Notes under the pieces: model-generated
What the model saw: only the letters and a program-made list of their open reading frames with translations
Database searches by the model: none
Told to the model about the DNA's origin: nothing
Assembly: GCA_024734495.1 (NCBI GenBank)
Contig: JALMQS010000104.1
Span: forward strand, 1,116,001 to 1,180,000
Direction of reading: 5' to 3'
From: Forficula auricularia
Taxonomy: Eukaryota; Arthropoda; Insecta; Dermaptera; Forficulidae
DNA: 64,000 nt
Shown here: positions 32,774 to 44,604 of the stretch, in pieces
Layout: each line of letters begins with the position of its first letter
How positions within the stretch are numbered: the first letter of the stretch is position 1
Position numbers and translations under genes: made by a program

Positions 32774-33412
32774 TGAATTCAACAATAAATTATAAAACAT
32801 TAAATAACACACCGTCAAGTTTAATAAAAATTTTTATTATTATGAGATGGTGAATCCTAATTGACACCTGATGATTGATGAAAGATATGAATCCGATGGG
32901 CTGTTGGCTGACTACCGAAGAAGTGGGAGGCGACAAGTCAATCAAATCTTCATCTGATGGTATCAACGGCTTTTTTCTTTATGTACCCACTCCTTCTGTT
33001 CGATCTTATCAGTGGGAATTCACACCTCGGTGACAAATTGATATGGTCATTGAGTCTCTAAAGTCGATTCCTGAATGCAAATAGACTTTTCGTCGAAACG
33101 TTCCAAGATCTTGATTGAGTCGAAAATATTTCACTTAAAAAGAATAAGGGACAAGTACTAAAATTATATCTCTTGGGAATGTAATTTATAAAATCTTCTA
33201 ATTCCAATACAATCAATTTGACTTTCAATGGTAAATCAAAAAATTTATCATCAAAAAATGAATATTTTTTTGAAAGGAAACTTCTTTAGCGGCGTTTCTG
33301 TTTGATTTTTTTGTTACAATAAAGGGGAAATAACTCAATAGAGGGGAAACATTTTTTAAAAACCCACTAATATTTAGTAGATATGTTGCAGTAAAAACCC
33401 GTTTTTAGTAAA
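32774..33412. other. AT-rich DNA with a diverged hammerhead-like motif
   Basis: Near 33072-33108, CCTGAATGCAAATAGACTTTTCGTC is followed by GAAACGTTCC: the 3' core with palindromic AACGTT is intact but the 5' core is lost. A balanced-composition stretch lies at 32850-33130. Confidence 0.3.
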
Positions 33413-34052
33413 AATTTATTTTCTTTAATCTCATCTGCCTGAAAAATAGACCAGCAATGATTAAAAATAAAATATGGACGAAGAAAGTTGTTAAATGTTT
33501 TACTTATTTCGAGTAATGCCATAGCCAGTGGAGGGGGTTAGGGTGTTAACACCCCCCCCCCTCTTTCCGAAATTTTGAGGTAAACATCGACATTTTACAG
33601 GAAATAAATAAAACGTTTATTAATAGTTTAATTAAATATTCAGATAAAAAAAGCAATCTGGTCATCAGGGATGTGATGTCTCCTACTCCTAGGAGTATAT
33701 TCATACTCCCCTAACCAGCCTCTTCATCAATGGATACTGTCAAATTGGTATTACCCTTTCAATAATTCAATTAAAATTTTAATTTCTCTCTTTAAATAAC
33801 CCTTATCAATCTTATTAGGTCGTCTTCAGGACTGTATAATATTTTAAAATTAATAAGCACAGAATCATGAATTAATATTCTACAAAACAGCAAAAACTTA
33901 CATGAATGGTGTTTTGTAATTTTGCACAACAAGAACCTGTCCATTAATTTGTAAATAAATATATAACGAATGAAATTTTAAATAGGATGTGTTTTGAAGA
34001 GGGCATGAATACATGCCTGCCACACATCAATCACGGCCTGCCTAAAAAAATA

Positions 34053-34124
34053 TTCCCATGCCGGGAATCGAACCCGGGCCTGCTGGGTGAAAGCCAGCTA
34101 TCCTAGCCACTAGACCACATGGGA
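34053..34124 (-). tRNA. tRNA-Glu (TTC)
   Basis: Complete 72-base cloverleaf with perfect acceptor TCCCATG/CATGGGA, anticodon stem GCTGG/CCAGC, loop CTTTCAC and T arm CGGGTTCGATTCCCG. Anticodon TTC lies at 34089-34091 (complement). T-run terminator follows on the minus strand. Internal A and B boxes are intact. Confidence 0.95.
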
Positions 34125-34288
34125 TATATATTAATATATGAAGGCTTCACTTTGCCAAATCGATCAACTGCACTTTCTGAATTCTATTAAATTTTAATGT
34201 CAAAGCACTTGATTGACTCCTAATCCTTACTGTACCTATATATTCAAAGCAAATTTCTCTAATAATAAATATTAACACCACTAAATGG

Positions 34289-34480
34289 GGGGGGGGGGGG
34301 TCGGATAGGCTAGGCGGTAGCGTTTCATCCTGCTAACCAAGTGGACCCGGGTTCGAATCCGACGCTAGGCATCCGGCTAAAATCTGACTTCCGGGGTAGG
34401 GACAAATTTAATAAAATAAAATAGTATCGTAAATGGCTTATGGCTAGAAAGACCGAAAAGCCAAATAAAAAAAAAAAAAA
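34289..34480 (+). mobile_element. tRNA-derived SINE with 15-bp target duplication
   Basis: Flanked by AACACCACTAAATGG at 34274-34288 and 34481-34495. The second copy of the segmental duplication has the empty site (about 37100-37115), so this insertion is younger than the duplication. B box GGTTCGAATCC, body as in 32590-32773, A-tail at 34466-34480. A G-run of about ten bases at its 5' end is unusual. Confidence 0.85.
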
Positions 34481-34567
34481 AACACCACTAAATGGCAAAA
34501 AAAAATTGGCCATTGAATAATTATTAATGTAATAATGTACATTATTTCATCGCGTTTCTCCACTTTT

Positions 34568-34700
34568 TGTTTTATGGAGTTAATCGATTTGGCAAGTGAA
34601 GCATTCATATATTTATTAATATTATCGAGTCTTATTACAGTCTGCCTAATACAGTTGTTTTTTGTGTTGCTCGCAGTTTATAATATTAATCACATTTTTT
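34568..34700 (+). other. Duplicated short hydrophobic ORF segment
   Basis: From ATGGAGTTAATCGATTTGGC both copies of the duplication (here and 37194) encode MELIDLASEAFIYLL and then a hydrophobic stretch. Several of the few base differences change the amino acid and copy 2 shifts frame after NHIF, so selection on a protein is not supported. Confidence 0.2.
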
Positions 34701-34746
34701 ATTTGTATTTATATTTTGTTTATTTTAAAAAGCACAGAAAGCAAAA

Positions 34747-35340
34747 TCAAATCACAACTACCTTAATATAACGCTTATTATGGTTCCTTTTCCTCTGAAA
34801 AATTGATATATTTAAATTATATTTTACTATATTATTGGTTGGAATTGTTTAAGTGCGTAAATACGTGTACCTGAAGTGAAAAATTTCGTTTGTATAAATA
34901 AATCAAAATTCGGTAACGAGATTCTATCCACAAAACATACAAACAAACAGTCAAAGGAACTAAGTTAAATAAATTCCTCGTATAAAAATAAATCCGCCCA
35001 AATTTTGCACTGATGATGTCATTGATATTTTTCTTATTGATTGGCGAGGGTGGTGGCAGGGCAGAGGGGGGTCTCAGGGCAAGTGCGCCGTTGTTTAATT
35101 ATAGGATGGGAGTTGGGCTCTCTTCCCAGAGAGACAATGAATGCCCGACGCTTTCCCACACCGTCAATGTCAACTTTGACCCTAGCCTCGGCGCCTGGTT
35201 TCCCAGCCCACCGGGTGTCAACCGCTTTTTTCTTTTTCCAAAAATGAATCAACACATTTCAAAAAACTATTCTAGCTTGTCTAGTGCTCACACCAAATTA
35301 CTTACACTAATCCTTTCTGTCTTAAGAACAGATGAACAAT
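34747..35340. other. AT-rich DNA and a GC-rich island
   Basis: 35035-35230 is GC-rich and single copy (GGTGGCAGGGCAGAGGGGGG region). A 110-codon plus ORF and a 73-codon minus ORF overlap here; neither is recognisable. Possibly a conserved noncoding element. Confidence 0.25.
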
Positions 35341-35584
35341 TTTAAAAATAAAATATGAACGATGAGAGTAGTAAAATGTTTTGCTTAATTTGAGAAAAGG
35401 TATTTTATTTTAGTACTTATATTTTCAAGTTTTCGAGGACTTGCAGAACCTCCTCATCAGGGGATACTTTAATATTATACTTTCTTTTATCTCTTCTGCC
35501 TGAAGAATAGACCAGCAATGATTAAAAATAAAATATGGACGAAGAGAGTTGGTAAATGAATTGGTATTATATTTTAGTAGAAAT
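35341..35584 (-). repeat. Hammerhead-bearing unit, partly tandem (family E)
   Basis: AAAAATAAAATATGAACGAT at 35345 recurs as AAAAATAAAATATGGACGAA at 35524, a period of about 179 bp. The unit contains a minus core at 35424-35465. The unit end matches the start of both copies of the segmental duplication. Confidence 0.5.
35424..35465 (-). ncRNA. Hammerhead-like core (family E)
   Basis: Minus strand: CTGATGA, extra G, stem II GAGG/CCTC around TTCTGCAAGT, then GAAAACTTG. Stem III palindrome is weak. Confidence 0.45.
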
Positions 35585-36145
35585 GTTGCAGCAAAATCCC
35601 GTTTTTAGTAGTTCTTACTAGTTAAAACGCGCTTCACTGAATACTTTTGTGGCAACTAGACTTTACTGATGTTGGTTGTGTTTGTTTCAAAGGTCTAGAA
35701 TCTTAATTTTTGACCTTCAGCCTCATTTTGGGTTTTTATTTTCAAAATTTTTTAAACGAAAATGTCAAAAATTAGAACCAAAGTTGAAGGAGAGAATAAA
35801 AGAGAGTGTCTTCTCCTGGAATTATAAATTTTATTTATTTATAATTCCAGCAGAAGACACACTCTTTTATTGTCTCCTTCAATATATAAAAATTCTGCTA
35901 CTCTCGGCAAAAAACTTTCAATTTAAGAAGCAAAGTTGTTGAGGATGTAATTTTTGGCATTTTAGTTTAAAAATTTTTGAAAATAAACACCCAAAATGAG
36001 GCGGGAGGTCAAAACTTAAGATTCTAGACCTTTGAACCAAACTCAACCAACATCAGTAAACCCTAGTTGCCACAAAGGTATTCAGTAAAATCAGTTTTAA
36101 CTAGTCAGAACCCGTTCTTACTTAAAAACGGGTTTTTACTGCAAC
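35585..36145. mobile_element. Foldback MITE (GTTGCAGTAAAAACCC ends)
   Basis: Begins GTTGCAGCAAAATCCCG and ends with the complement of GTTGCAGTAAAAACCCG. Arms of about 200 bp share TGAATACTTTTGTGGCAACT and AAGGTCTAGAATCTTAA with complements. The centre holds a second palindrome (35795-35880) matching 48690-48770. A related element is at 45966-46637. Confidence 0.65.
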
Positions 36146-36154
36146 ATATATATT

Positions 36155-36196
36155 CAAAATATTTCGAGGGGTTGCAGAACCTCTTCATCAGTGAAT
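36155..36196 (-). ncRNA. Hammerhead-like core (family E)
   Basis: Minus strand: CTGATGA, extra A, GAGG...CCTC stem II, GAAATATTT. The AAATATTT palindrome is in the stem III position. Confidence 0.45.
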
Positions 36197-36206
36197 ACTT
36201 TAAAAA

Positions 36207-37371
36207 TTTACTTTCTTTTATCTCATCTGCCTGAAAAATAGGCCAGCAATGATTAAAAATAAAATATGGACGAAGAAAGTTTTTAAATGTTCTACTTATT
36301 TTAAGTAATGCCGTACCCAGTGGAGGTTGGTTAGGGTGTTAAGCCCCCCCCCCCCCCTCCCTCTGAAATTTTGAGGTAAACATCGATATTTTACAGGAAA
36401 TAAATAAAACGTTTAATAATAATTTAATTAAATACTCTGATAAAAAAAAGCAATCTAGTTATCAGGGATGTGATGTCTCCTACTCCTAGGAATATATTCA
36501 TACTCCCCTAACCACCCTCTTCATCAATGGATACTGTAAAATTGCTATTACTCTTTCATTAATTCAATTTAAATTTTATATTATCTCTTTAACTAACCCT
36601 TATCAAACTTATTAGGTCATCTTCAGGACTGTATGATATTTTAAAATTAGTAAACATAGAATCATGAATTAATATTCTACAAAACAGCAAAAACTTATAT
36701 GAACAGTGTTTTGTAATTTTGCACAACAAGAAACTGTCCTCAAATTTTTTAATAAAGATATTTTAATATAGGTAAGTTATATTGAATGAAAATTTAAATA
36801 AGATTCATACTTATTCGATTTTCATCTATGTGTTTTGAAGAGACAGTGAATACATGCCTGCCACCTATCTAAAAAATATTCCCATGCCGGGAATCGAACC
36901 CGGGCCTGCTGGGTGAAAGCCAGCTATCCTAGCCACTAGACCACATGGGATATATATTATTAAATGCATGATTCACTTTGCCATCTTGATCAACTCCTCT
37001 TTCTGAATTTTATTAAATTTTAATGTCAAACCATTTGATTGACTTATAATTCTAACTGTACCTAAATATTCAAAGCAAATTTCTCTAATAATAAATATTC
37101 AAATCACTAGTTGGCAGAAAAAAAATTGGCCATTCAATAATTAATAATGTAATAATATACATTATTTCATCGCATTTCTCCACTTTTTGTTTTATGGAGT
37201 TAATCGATTTGGCAAGTGAAGCATTCATATATTTATTAATAACATCGAGTCTTACTACAGTCCACCTAATACAGTTGTTTTTTGTGTTGCTCGCAGTTTA
37301 CAATATTAATCACATTTTTATTTGTATTTATATTTTGTTTATTTTAAAAAGCACAGAAAGCAAAATCAAAT
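36207..37371. repeat. Segmental duplication, copy 2
   Basis: Paralogue of 33413-34746 with the same order of landmarks, including tRNA-Glu. It lacks the SINE and preserves the pre-insertion sequence. Confidence 0.85.
36879..36950 (-). tRNA. tRNA-Glu (TTC)
   Basis: Identical in all readable positions to the gene at 34053-34124: perfect acceptor stem, CTTTCAC loop, intact A and B boxes and a following T-run on the minus strand. Unlike the flanking duplication, which has diverged, the tRNA itself is unchanged. That suggests selection or gene conversion. Confidence 0.95.
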
Positions 37372-37413
37372 TTTCTACAAATATTTTTTCAATTATACGA
37401 ATCATATAGTATA

Positions 37414-37836
37414 GTCCAAGAGCTGGTGACACATTTTTGAGTACGGATTACCCCACTAGAAATAATGCGTAATAGTACCGTCTATGATAGTTGTACAAGG
37501 AATGGCCAGTCTGGCTGGCCTAAGCAGGTGGACCAGTTGTAAAAATACACTTTGGGTGGTCTAGTTCCACGTCCCACCACTCAAATGGTCTGGGGTTAAT
37601 ATATTATGTTTATAATTGACTATAAATTATAATTTTTATAATTTCATTGTGGGTCAAAAATATTTTTTAACACATATGTATTTTTTACCGCACTCACACC
37701 ATGCGCAGTACCTGGTCCACCTGCTTAGGCCAGCCAGACTGGCCATTCCTTGTACAACTATCATAGACGGTACTATTACGCATTATTTCTAGTTGTGTCA
37801 AATCCGTACTCAAAAATGTGTCACCAGCTCTTGGAC
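37414..37836. mobile_element. Foldback MITE with TA duplications, 423 bp
   Basis: Arms GTCCAAGAGCTGGTGACACA and complement, continuing through GATAGTTGTACAAGGAATGG and TGGCCTAAGCAGGTGGACCA. TA at 37412-37413 and 37837-37838. No ORF. Tc1/mariner-like target preference. Confidence 0.7.
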
Positions 37837-37839
37837 TAG

Positions 37840-39590
37840 TATATCTTTAAAATTTTGCTAAATGTTGTTAGTGACGAAACTTGAAATATTTGCCCACTCT
37901 CTCCGAAAAATAATATTCGAGTACCTATCGCGAAAAAACAAATTTTTAATGAAATATGTTTATTATAAAATATTAAAATATAACGAAATTACATAATTTA
38001 AAACACCATTAGAAATTATCAAAATACAATACAAACGTTCTACGCCTGTTGAATTGTGTAAATAATTTATTAAAATAAGGGTGAAGAAGTGATACAGTCA
38101 AAGAGGATTTGAGTCTGTGCATTGTAGTTCCACCACTGTTAGTTCTGCAGATTTTTTAATCTAAAGGGAGTATTTTTTGATATTTCGTTTTCATTCATAG
38201 GATAATTATATAAACTATAGTCATAGTGTAGGATTTCGATTTACTTATTGTATAAGAGAAATCATTGGTAAGAAGTGCCTTCTTCCCAAAGAACACTGGG
38301 TGTTCTATGGAAGGCGTTCCACAGCTAAAATGAAATAGTGTACGCATACACGTTTGTAGAGGGTGTGAACCATCTAGGAGGAAGACAATACGCCGTCTTT
38401 GCCGATAAATTAACCAGAGAGTAGATTTTAATTACAGAGAATGCAATTGGAAATGATTCATCGGCTGAGCGAGAAGGAACGATCTGCAGCCATTTCTTGT
38501 ATTATCTAGCTAAATCCAGCAAGTAATAATTCTTTTTATATTTTAAATAACAACCTATTCACTTTTTGGGAAGTTTCAAATAATTGTCTAGCTCCTAAAA
38601 TAAACATAAACACTGGTCATTGTAGCCAAAGCGGGTAATCTGCTTTCTTTCTGGATAATGACATTTTGGTCTATTTCTCTTAAAGATGTGAAAATAAAGA
38701 GTTCAATAACAAAATCAGAAAATTATTTTCTATTTCTTGAAAATGAAACAAAGTATGTCTTACGAATATTATTGTTTTCCGGGCAAGTAGAACTACTCCT
38801 GAAAATTTTTGTTTTATTATTTTTTTTCTTTATTGTCGTAGAAACATGTATAAAACACATTTCCAAGTATAATTTTTTCGGTTCGGGTTTGTTTCTGTGA
38901 GTCTGTATTTGTATTTGTCAGGATTTCGATACTCACGCTAGCCAATGAAATTATTTAGGTAAATGTTGACAGTTGAAATATTTAAGAGATTAATCGATTT
39001 CTGGCTTTCTAAACTTCTAAAATCTAAAATGTTCTTATTATCAGCTTTCTAGCTTGAAATTTCTGCCGACAAAAAAAAAACAGCATCCACTAAAATTTGT
39101 GGAGGTGCGCGGAGTCTCGAAAAAGTTTTCATTTTTCAATTCAATTTTGTTTGAAATCGTGCTTTCACTTATAAAAGGCCTTTCCACTTAGAATTTGAAC
39201 TCAAGTGCTAAGCTTGATATCAAAATCTTGTTATGTTGTCCTAACAGGAATTTCTGAACAGCTAGAAATTTTTACAAATAAGTGAGTTTTTGGAATTTGA
39301 AAAATATAACATTTTTCCAAAATTCAATTATCACTGATCTTTGGAAGAGAATCTTCAATCCTTCAAAACCTAAATCCCTTAATTTTTCATGTAAACATCC
39401 TCGTTCGATTTTCTCATTTGCTTGTCTTAGTTGAATGAATTGCAGCTAATTTGTAGAGGAACTTTAAACATACCACTATGTTTGCATTGCCGAATTCAAA
39501 TCCAATCTTCTATGTTAAAATTTAGCAAATATTAATAAATCATTCAATTGGTTTGAGAAATGTTTTTCTCACCAATAGATTTGTTTGTTT
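37840..39590. other. AT-rich DNA, nothing firm
   Basis: About 38890-39060 resembles stretches at 25725, 51500, 57470 and 62560 (CTGTATTTGT, then GATTTCGATA, then CTCA words). It may be a very old dispersed repeat. An 80-codon ORF at 38658-38900 is not recognisable. Confidence 0.3.
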
Positions 39591-40010
39591 TTTCCCACTA
39601 TTTTTCTTTTTTCTCTTTCCCTCTGTTGTCTGGTGACTCCATCGATCATCGTCCAGTTGTTGTTCACTTGTTCAAATCTTGTTCAACAATCTGCGCCGTT
39701 TGAGAGGATACAATTTGTTCGTGACTGAGGAAAACTTTAATGCCCTAACCAGCTTGGACACAAACACACATACACACAGACATACTCCCTCTCAGCATCG
39801 AGTTCATTCAAGAGAAGCTGTGACCAGCAGTAGTTGAGGGCAAAGCAATCAGCCAATAAATTATAGGAATTATTTGAAAAAGGCTTAAGCGTATGCAAAC
39901 AACAATTGCAGACAATCACTCAATGAGCTGTGAGCAAATGGGCTTGGCCTTAGTCATAATTTTTGCCCATTCTTTCCAGCCAGTTCAGTTCTCTAGTCAT
40001 TTTGTTGCTT
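39590..40010. other. GC-richer single-copy island
   Basis: Balanced composition with no repeat partner. Includes a CACACA run (about 39760-39779). A 60-codon minus ORF is not recognisable. Candidate regulatory DNA. Confidence 0.25.
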
Positions 40011-40229
40011 AAATGTCAAGATTCAAAATCAATAACGCCTATAATTGCTCAAGGGAGTTGATATAATGTTCTTACAGAAATTTGTTGTTATTTTTATCTT
40101 CAAACTATGAATATTAATTAAACAAAGTAAAGAATATTGTAATGTTTAATATAACTATTAATTAGAACTCGAAATATTTGCTTGTAACCTGTAACGTCAG
40201 AAAACTAATTTTTACCCATATATTAGAAG

Positions 40230-40410
40230 AATTTTCTCTTTGGAGAGGCGGACTGGTAGAACTATAATTGAGAATTGATGGAAGTCTAGAAGTCAGACTA
40301 AAGATAATGAAAAAATTTGATTCCCAATAAAATAAATTTATTGGAAAGTTTTTTTTTTCTTAAAAACCGACGTTTCGGGGGATCATCCCTCCTGAAGAAT
40401 CAATTTAAAC
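40230..40410 (-). mobile_element. Family A hammerhead element, decayed
   Basis: Starts with the end motif GGAGAGGCGGACTGGTAGAA and a GATGGAAG segment. The core at 40371-40400 keeps minus GAAACGTCGG and a CCCC side of stem II, but CTGAAGA is deleted or displaced. Confidence 0.5.
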
Positions 40411-40429
40411 ATGATTTTTCGCAATGGCG

Positions 40430-41985
40430 GTATTTGGTTCAGTTGCCAAGATGTTTGTATTTCCAATGCGGTGAACTGATGAGATTTTGGTCTTAGAACT
40501 TCGGGTTCATAAATGCTGAAAATATCATTTTTTAAATAATTTTAAAGAGATTTAAGACGTTGTTATAAAAAAAATATACAAACAAACAAACAAGGTTTTT
40601 TCAAATTCAAAATTTATTGGCTTATTCGGGCCGCAAAGACTTGGTTTATTTCAATGATTTAATGTCAGAAAACTAAAATTAATATATAAATTTATTCTCA
40701 TTATAGATTATATTAAAAAAAGTTACCATTGAAGAATCTTTGTGATTGATTGAATTGTTCGTCTTAAAGTAACGAATATACAAAAGCTCAAACTGTTAGA
40801 CCCAGTAATTCCTGAAAAATTGTCATGGAACAGGATTAAAAATTGGGTTTTGGTAGATTTTCTTTAACTAATTCCATTTTACCCGATTAAATTAAAAAAA
40901 AAAAACTTTCTTAGCAAACAATTGTCTTAGAAAACCACCATACCAAATTTTGAGCTCAAGTACTTGAGGAGAAATCGTGATATTTTAAAATGAAATCATC
41001 TTTGTCTAATTTTTTAGTTTTTAGCTTTTCTATCTTTTCATAATATTCCTACAGAAACACATTTTTGTGAATATCTTTTCTAATTACATATTTCTTTAAA
41101 ATTAAAATACCTAGTTATATTAAAATTTTACCATCTTATTTTTTATATAACAAAATAAATAAATAATACAGATAGGTACACGATATTATAGGAAAACTCA
41201 TTTCGTCGCCTTAGAGAGTAATCCTGCTAACTCACAACAAGGAAATTTTACAGACCAGAGAAAAAACAAACAAAATGTACAGAATATTGTAATGTTTAAT
41301 AGATGTTATTATGGAAAAAAAAACTATTTTTCACATTTTTTTTCTACAACTTACGATGGTAATTTTAAGTAGAAGTTTTACTTGGATGATGCTGCATCTC
41401 TTTTTCTTTCTAACGCTATTAATCTACTCTTATTAAACGAGCACAAATTGTTTATTTAATTGTATATATATTTGTATCTTGGTTCTATTTTGAAAACGAC
41501 TCTACCGATTTTGATGAAACCAACTCTATTAACAACTTTTGAAGACGAGATCTGGCTAGGTCTGGACCTCAACAAATTTCATCTTAATTGATCTTTTCTT
41601 AATTAAAGTAATTATTGATAGGTGAAAATCTCAATAAAAAAGTTTGCTAACATTTTTTTCAATTATCTTTTAATTATTAATTGGTTTTTTAATTTTAAAA
41701 CCCACTAATAGGTTATAGCAAATATTGTTATATATTAGAATTTGCCAATTTAATTGATTAAAATTCCTCCTATTAAAAAACACGGACTAAAAATAACATC
41801 ACAAGCTAGAAGATCAAGTAAAATCGATGGTGGGGGGAAGTAATCTCCGAAATCGAATGGTATTTCATGTAAAAAAATTCCTTCAATAAAATTATTATTT
41901 ATTTAATTGGTTAAAAAACTCGATACATTGTTATTTAATTAAAAAAATAATTATACCGAATTTATTTATATACCTATATACACAT
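40430..41985. other. AT-rich DNA, nothing firm
   Basis: AATGTTTAATA words recur at 40138 and 41290, suggesting a diverged local repeat. No supported gene. Confidence 0.35.
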
Positions 41986-41989
41986 AATC

Positions 41990-42230
41990 TGTGGACCACT
42001 AGAAAGCTAGAAATGCAAAACTGGGTGCGGGGTGGGGGATGGATGTGGGGGTGCAGTTTTGGGGGATCCGGGGGTGGGGCGAGGTGCGGGGTTTGGGTTA
42101 GGATGGGGCGGAGTGTGGGTGGCGGTGGGTGCAAGTTGCGTGGTTTCGGGGGCGGGGTTCAGGGGTCGTTTACTATATATTTGTATTTTTTTTAACCGTG
42201 CATCGCTCGGTGGCTCCAGGTACTATGTCA
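41990..42230 (-). repeat. G-rich repeat R copy, quadruplex-prone
   Basis: The plus strand has many G-runs of 3-5 within about 170 bp. On the minus strand the order is ACCTGGAGCCACCGAGCGATG, a short AT segment, then CCCC-rich DNA. That is the same order as the plus strand at 58740-58925, so the G-rich part belongs to repeat R. Overlapping ORFs are artefacts of composition. Confidence 0.6.
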
Positions 42231-43099
42231 TATATGACAAAAAATGGAGTAGCTGGTTTACACTTTAAGCCGACGATTTGTTTCCTGGTAAATTCTATAA
42301 AAGCCGATAAATATGAGGGTAGGCAAAAAACTGCTATACTCCGGGCGTCTTTTAACCACACTACGCTACTATCCGTAGTTTTGAACCAACCAATTTGAAG
42401 GACTAAAAGAAATGTACTTTGTTTTATAATGAGCATTTTACACCTCATACAATACTCTATTTAAACCAGAAAAAAAATCAAAATATTTTTTTTACCCCAT
42501 AAAACACCAATAAAAGCTACAAAGTAAAAATCCTACAAGAAAATAAAAATTTACCCCCGACACAATTTGACTGACAGTTTGACATATAAATCTATATTAC
42601 GATTGTTATATTATAATTCGCATAACATCAGTTGACAATAACTTTACGTTTATATGCAAAGTTTGCTCGTTTTCTTAACGCCAGCCACCTTTATTCATAA
42701 AGTCAACGAAATGAGCCATTAAACACCCTACCCTCTTACCCTCTCTCTATATATATACTCTCTATTTGTAAATCATTATTTCTTTCATCGTCTGTTTCGT
42801 GACAGAAATAAAGTAATATAGAATGTACTTAATCATCTTCATTTTATGACTCTAAAAACTTCAAATATTACAATTTTATTTACTAGGAATAATAGTAATA
42901 ATAAACGATTTTTCGTTTACGGGTAGGTACGATATATCGTATTCTCAAAAAACTAGCTCTTGTAATTTCAAGGGTTACTTTTCATAATTTAAATAATAAT
43001 TTACTAAATTCCTATTATTTATTATTTTTAATTTAGTGAATGTCTATGTATGAATATTAATTCTTTGAGAACGAATGAAAAATCTCCATACGACATTTT
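42231..43099. other. AT-rich DNA, nothing recognised
   Basis: Two overlapping opposite-strand ORFs at 42129-42448 are not recognisable. Confidence 0.35.
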
Positions 43100-43142
43100 C
43101 TACTGAAGAAGGCTTACCAATGGTGATCGAAACTATATAGTG
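43100..43142 (+). ncRNA. Decayed hammerhead-like core (family F)
   Basis: CTGAAGA, A, GGCTTACCAATGGTGATC, then GAAACTATATAG. Stem II is not well paired. Confidence 0.3.
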
Positions 43143-43144
43143 GA

Positions 43145-43575
43145 GTGGTCGGAGAACCGGGGTAAATTACCCCAAATGGGGTAACAATGAAACTATCAGG
43201 GATAATAAGGACATTTTTAAAATTTTCTATTTTATAAACTATTATAGGATTTTTACTTTGCTTTTCTAGGAATTCAAAATCGTAAAATTAATAAAAGTTA
43301 AAAAAAAAAATATTTCGACTTTATTAAACTTAGAAGCGATGAACAGATATCGGCTGAATGCCGAGGACTGTATTCAAATTGCGCTCACGTAAAAAGTCCC
43401 AATTTTGAAGTCATTTTACAGATAGTTTTCATGTAAATTCCAATTAATTCAATAAATAATAAATAATATACATTTACCTTGCTTTTTTATGCTTTTCAGA
43501 ATGTAGGGGTAACAGCGACCTACTCAAAAATATTTTGGGGTAATGGCTAAAAAAGTTCCCCGACCTCTGATAGAG
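43145..43575. mobile_element. Possible MITE (GGTCGG ends)
   Basis: GGTCGGAGAACCGGGGTAAA on the left faces the complement of GGTCGGGGAAC...TACCCC on the right. Flanks look like a split hammerhead repeat (GAAACTATATAGTGGAGT versus TAGAGTGGAATG). No ORF. Superfamily unknown. Confidence 0.45.
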
Positions 43576-43579
43576 TGGA

Positions 43580-44159
43580 ATGAAAAATAATTAATCATAT
43601 AGTAATATTTACTAAATTAGTATTTTATTTGTGTCTTGCAATCGATGAAAACTAAATCTACAGTGGAAGAATAAATTAAACACTTAAAACTATCATAACT
43701 AAAAGGCCCTTCTGACATGAAAACTAAACATATCCAATAATTTAAAAATATAATTTCTTGCCGAGTGAAAGTTGTTGATTTTATAGAGTGTCCTCTCCTT
43801 TATTTGATACAAATAAATTTTCATCAACATAGAGTGAATACCTCTACAGACGAATATTTACGAGAACCCATTCAATTGATTCTTCAGGCTCAAGAGAAAA
43901 AAAATATTTTTAAAAATACTTAATGAATATGAAATCCTTTTTAATTAGAGTCTCTAGTAAATTGAAATATATGAAATTTTAAATTTAATCTTTCTTCCAT
44001 CGTATTTAAAATTATAAGAAAGCTTAAAGTGTTTAAATAACAGTATATACCTATTCAATAAATTCTTATAGATTTATTATTAGCCGACCATGTTTCAGTG
44101 AACATAATATATTTCTTTCTTTTCAAGGGGTTATTCATTAATTTATGTTTTTCTTACAG
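43580..44159. other. AT-rich presumed intron
   Basis: Ends in a good acceptor tract, TTTATGTTTTTCTTACAG. No exon could be placed upstream. Confidence 0.4.
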
Positions 44160-44227
44160 GATTTCGTGATTCTGTCGTTTCGCGAATTGAGTCCTTTTGG
44201 AAATCGCCAACAGCGCTTCTTGAATGG
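44160..44227 (+). CDS. Internal exon of an unidentified host gene
   Basis: 68 bp bounded by TTTTTCTTACAG and TGG|GTGAGT, both close to consensus. The frame with two bases completing an upstream codon is open and reads FRDSVVSRIESFWKSP, then TALLEW, and ends at a codon boundary. It joins the exon at 58624 without a stop. The other two frames give a stop either in this exon or at the junction. Base composition and codon use are unlike the AT-rich flanks. I do not recognise the protein. A large intron of about 14.4 kb follows. Confidence 0.6.
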
Positions 44228-44360
44228 GTGAGTTTAGTATTTTAATTGAAATAAATTTTGTTTGCCGTGAGTAGCAGATTTGTTGATTCATGAAGAGAAA
44301 TCATTGAGGTTGTCTTCTGCTTTATGCAAAAAACATAGGTACTTAACGAATATAGATATA

Positions 44361-44382
44361 TATATATATATATTTTGTTAAA
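44361..44382. repeat. TA microsatellite
   Basis: A short run of alternating T and A. Confidence 0.7.
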
Positions 44383-44454
44383 TGACCCCTTACTATAACA
44401 ACAAAACGAATTTACCTAGATACATTCGACAGATAGAGTATTTATAATTAAAAC

Positions 44455-44500
44455 GACTGATGATGTTAGTCAAACCTTCGGAACTATTTTATTTATTTAG
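44455..44500 (+). ncRNA. Decayed hammerhead-like core
   Basis: CTGATGA, T, GTTAGTCAAACCTTC, then GGAACTAT. Only the 5' core is intact. Confidence 0.25.
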
Positions 44501-44604
44501 AGCCTTTTTGGTTTAATACATTATATACATAATTATTTACGATTTTGTAGAACGAAGCTCCTTAGAGCATAGGACTCTTCCAAAAAGCAACTATAGTCCG
44601 CCAT

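Larger units (their letters stand above)
33413..34746. repeat. Segmental duplication, copy 1
   Basis: Aligns along its length with 36207-37371. Shared landmarks in order: TCATCTGCCTGAAAAATAG, a C-run, GATGTGATGTCTCCTACTCC, CATGAATTAATATTCTACAA, the tRNA-Glu gene, and the ATGGAGTTAATCGATTTGGC segment. It differs mainly by a SINE inserted at 34289-34480 that copy 2 lacks. Confidence 0.85.

Noticed and set aside
33830..33860. Hammerhead core at TCGTCTTCAGGAC
   Set aside because: CTGAAGA is present on the minus strand, but no stem II or GAAA follows at the right distance.
34568..37409. Conserved membrane micropeptide in both duplicated segments
   Set aside because: Several of the few differences are nonsynonymous and the second copy shifts frame.
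41931..42448. Overlapping G/P-rich ORFs on both strands
   Set aside because: Result of a G-rich low-complexity repeat that removes stop codons.
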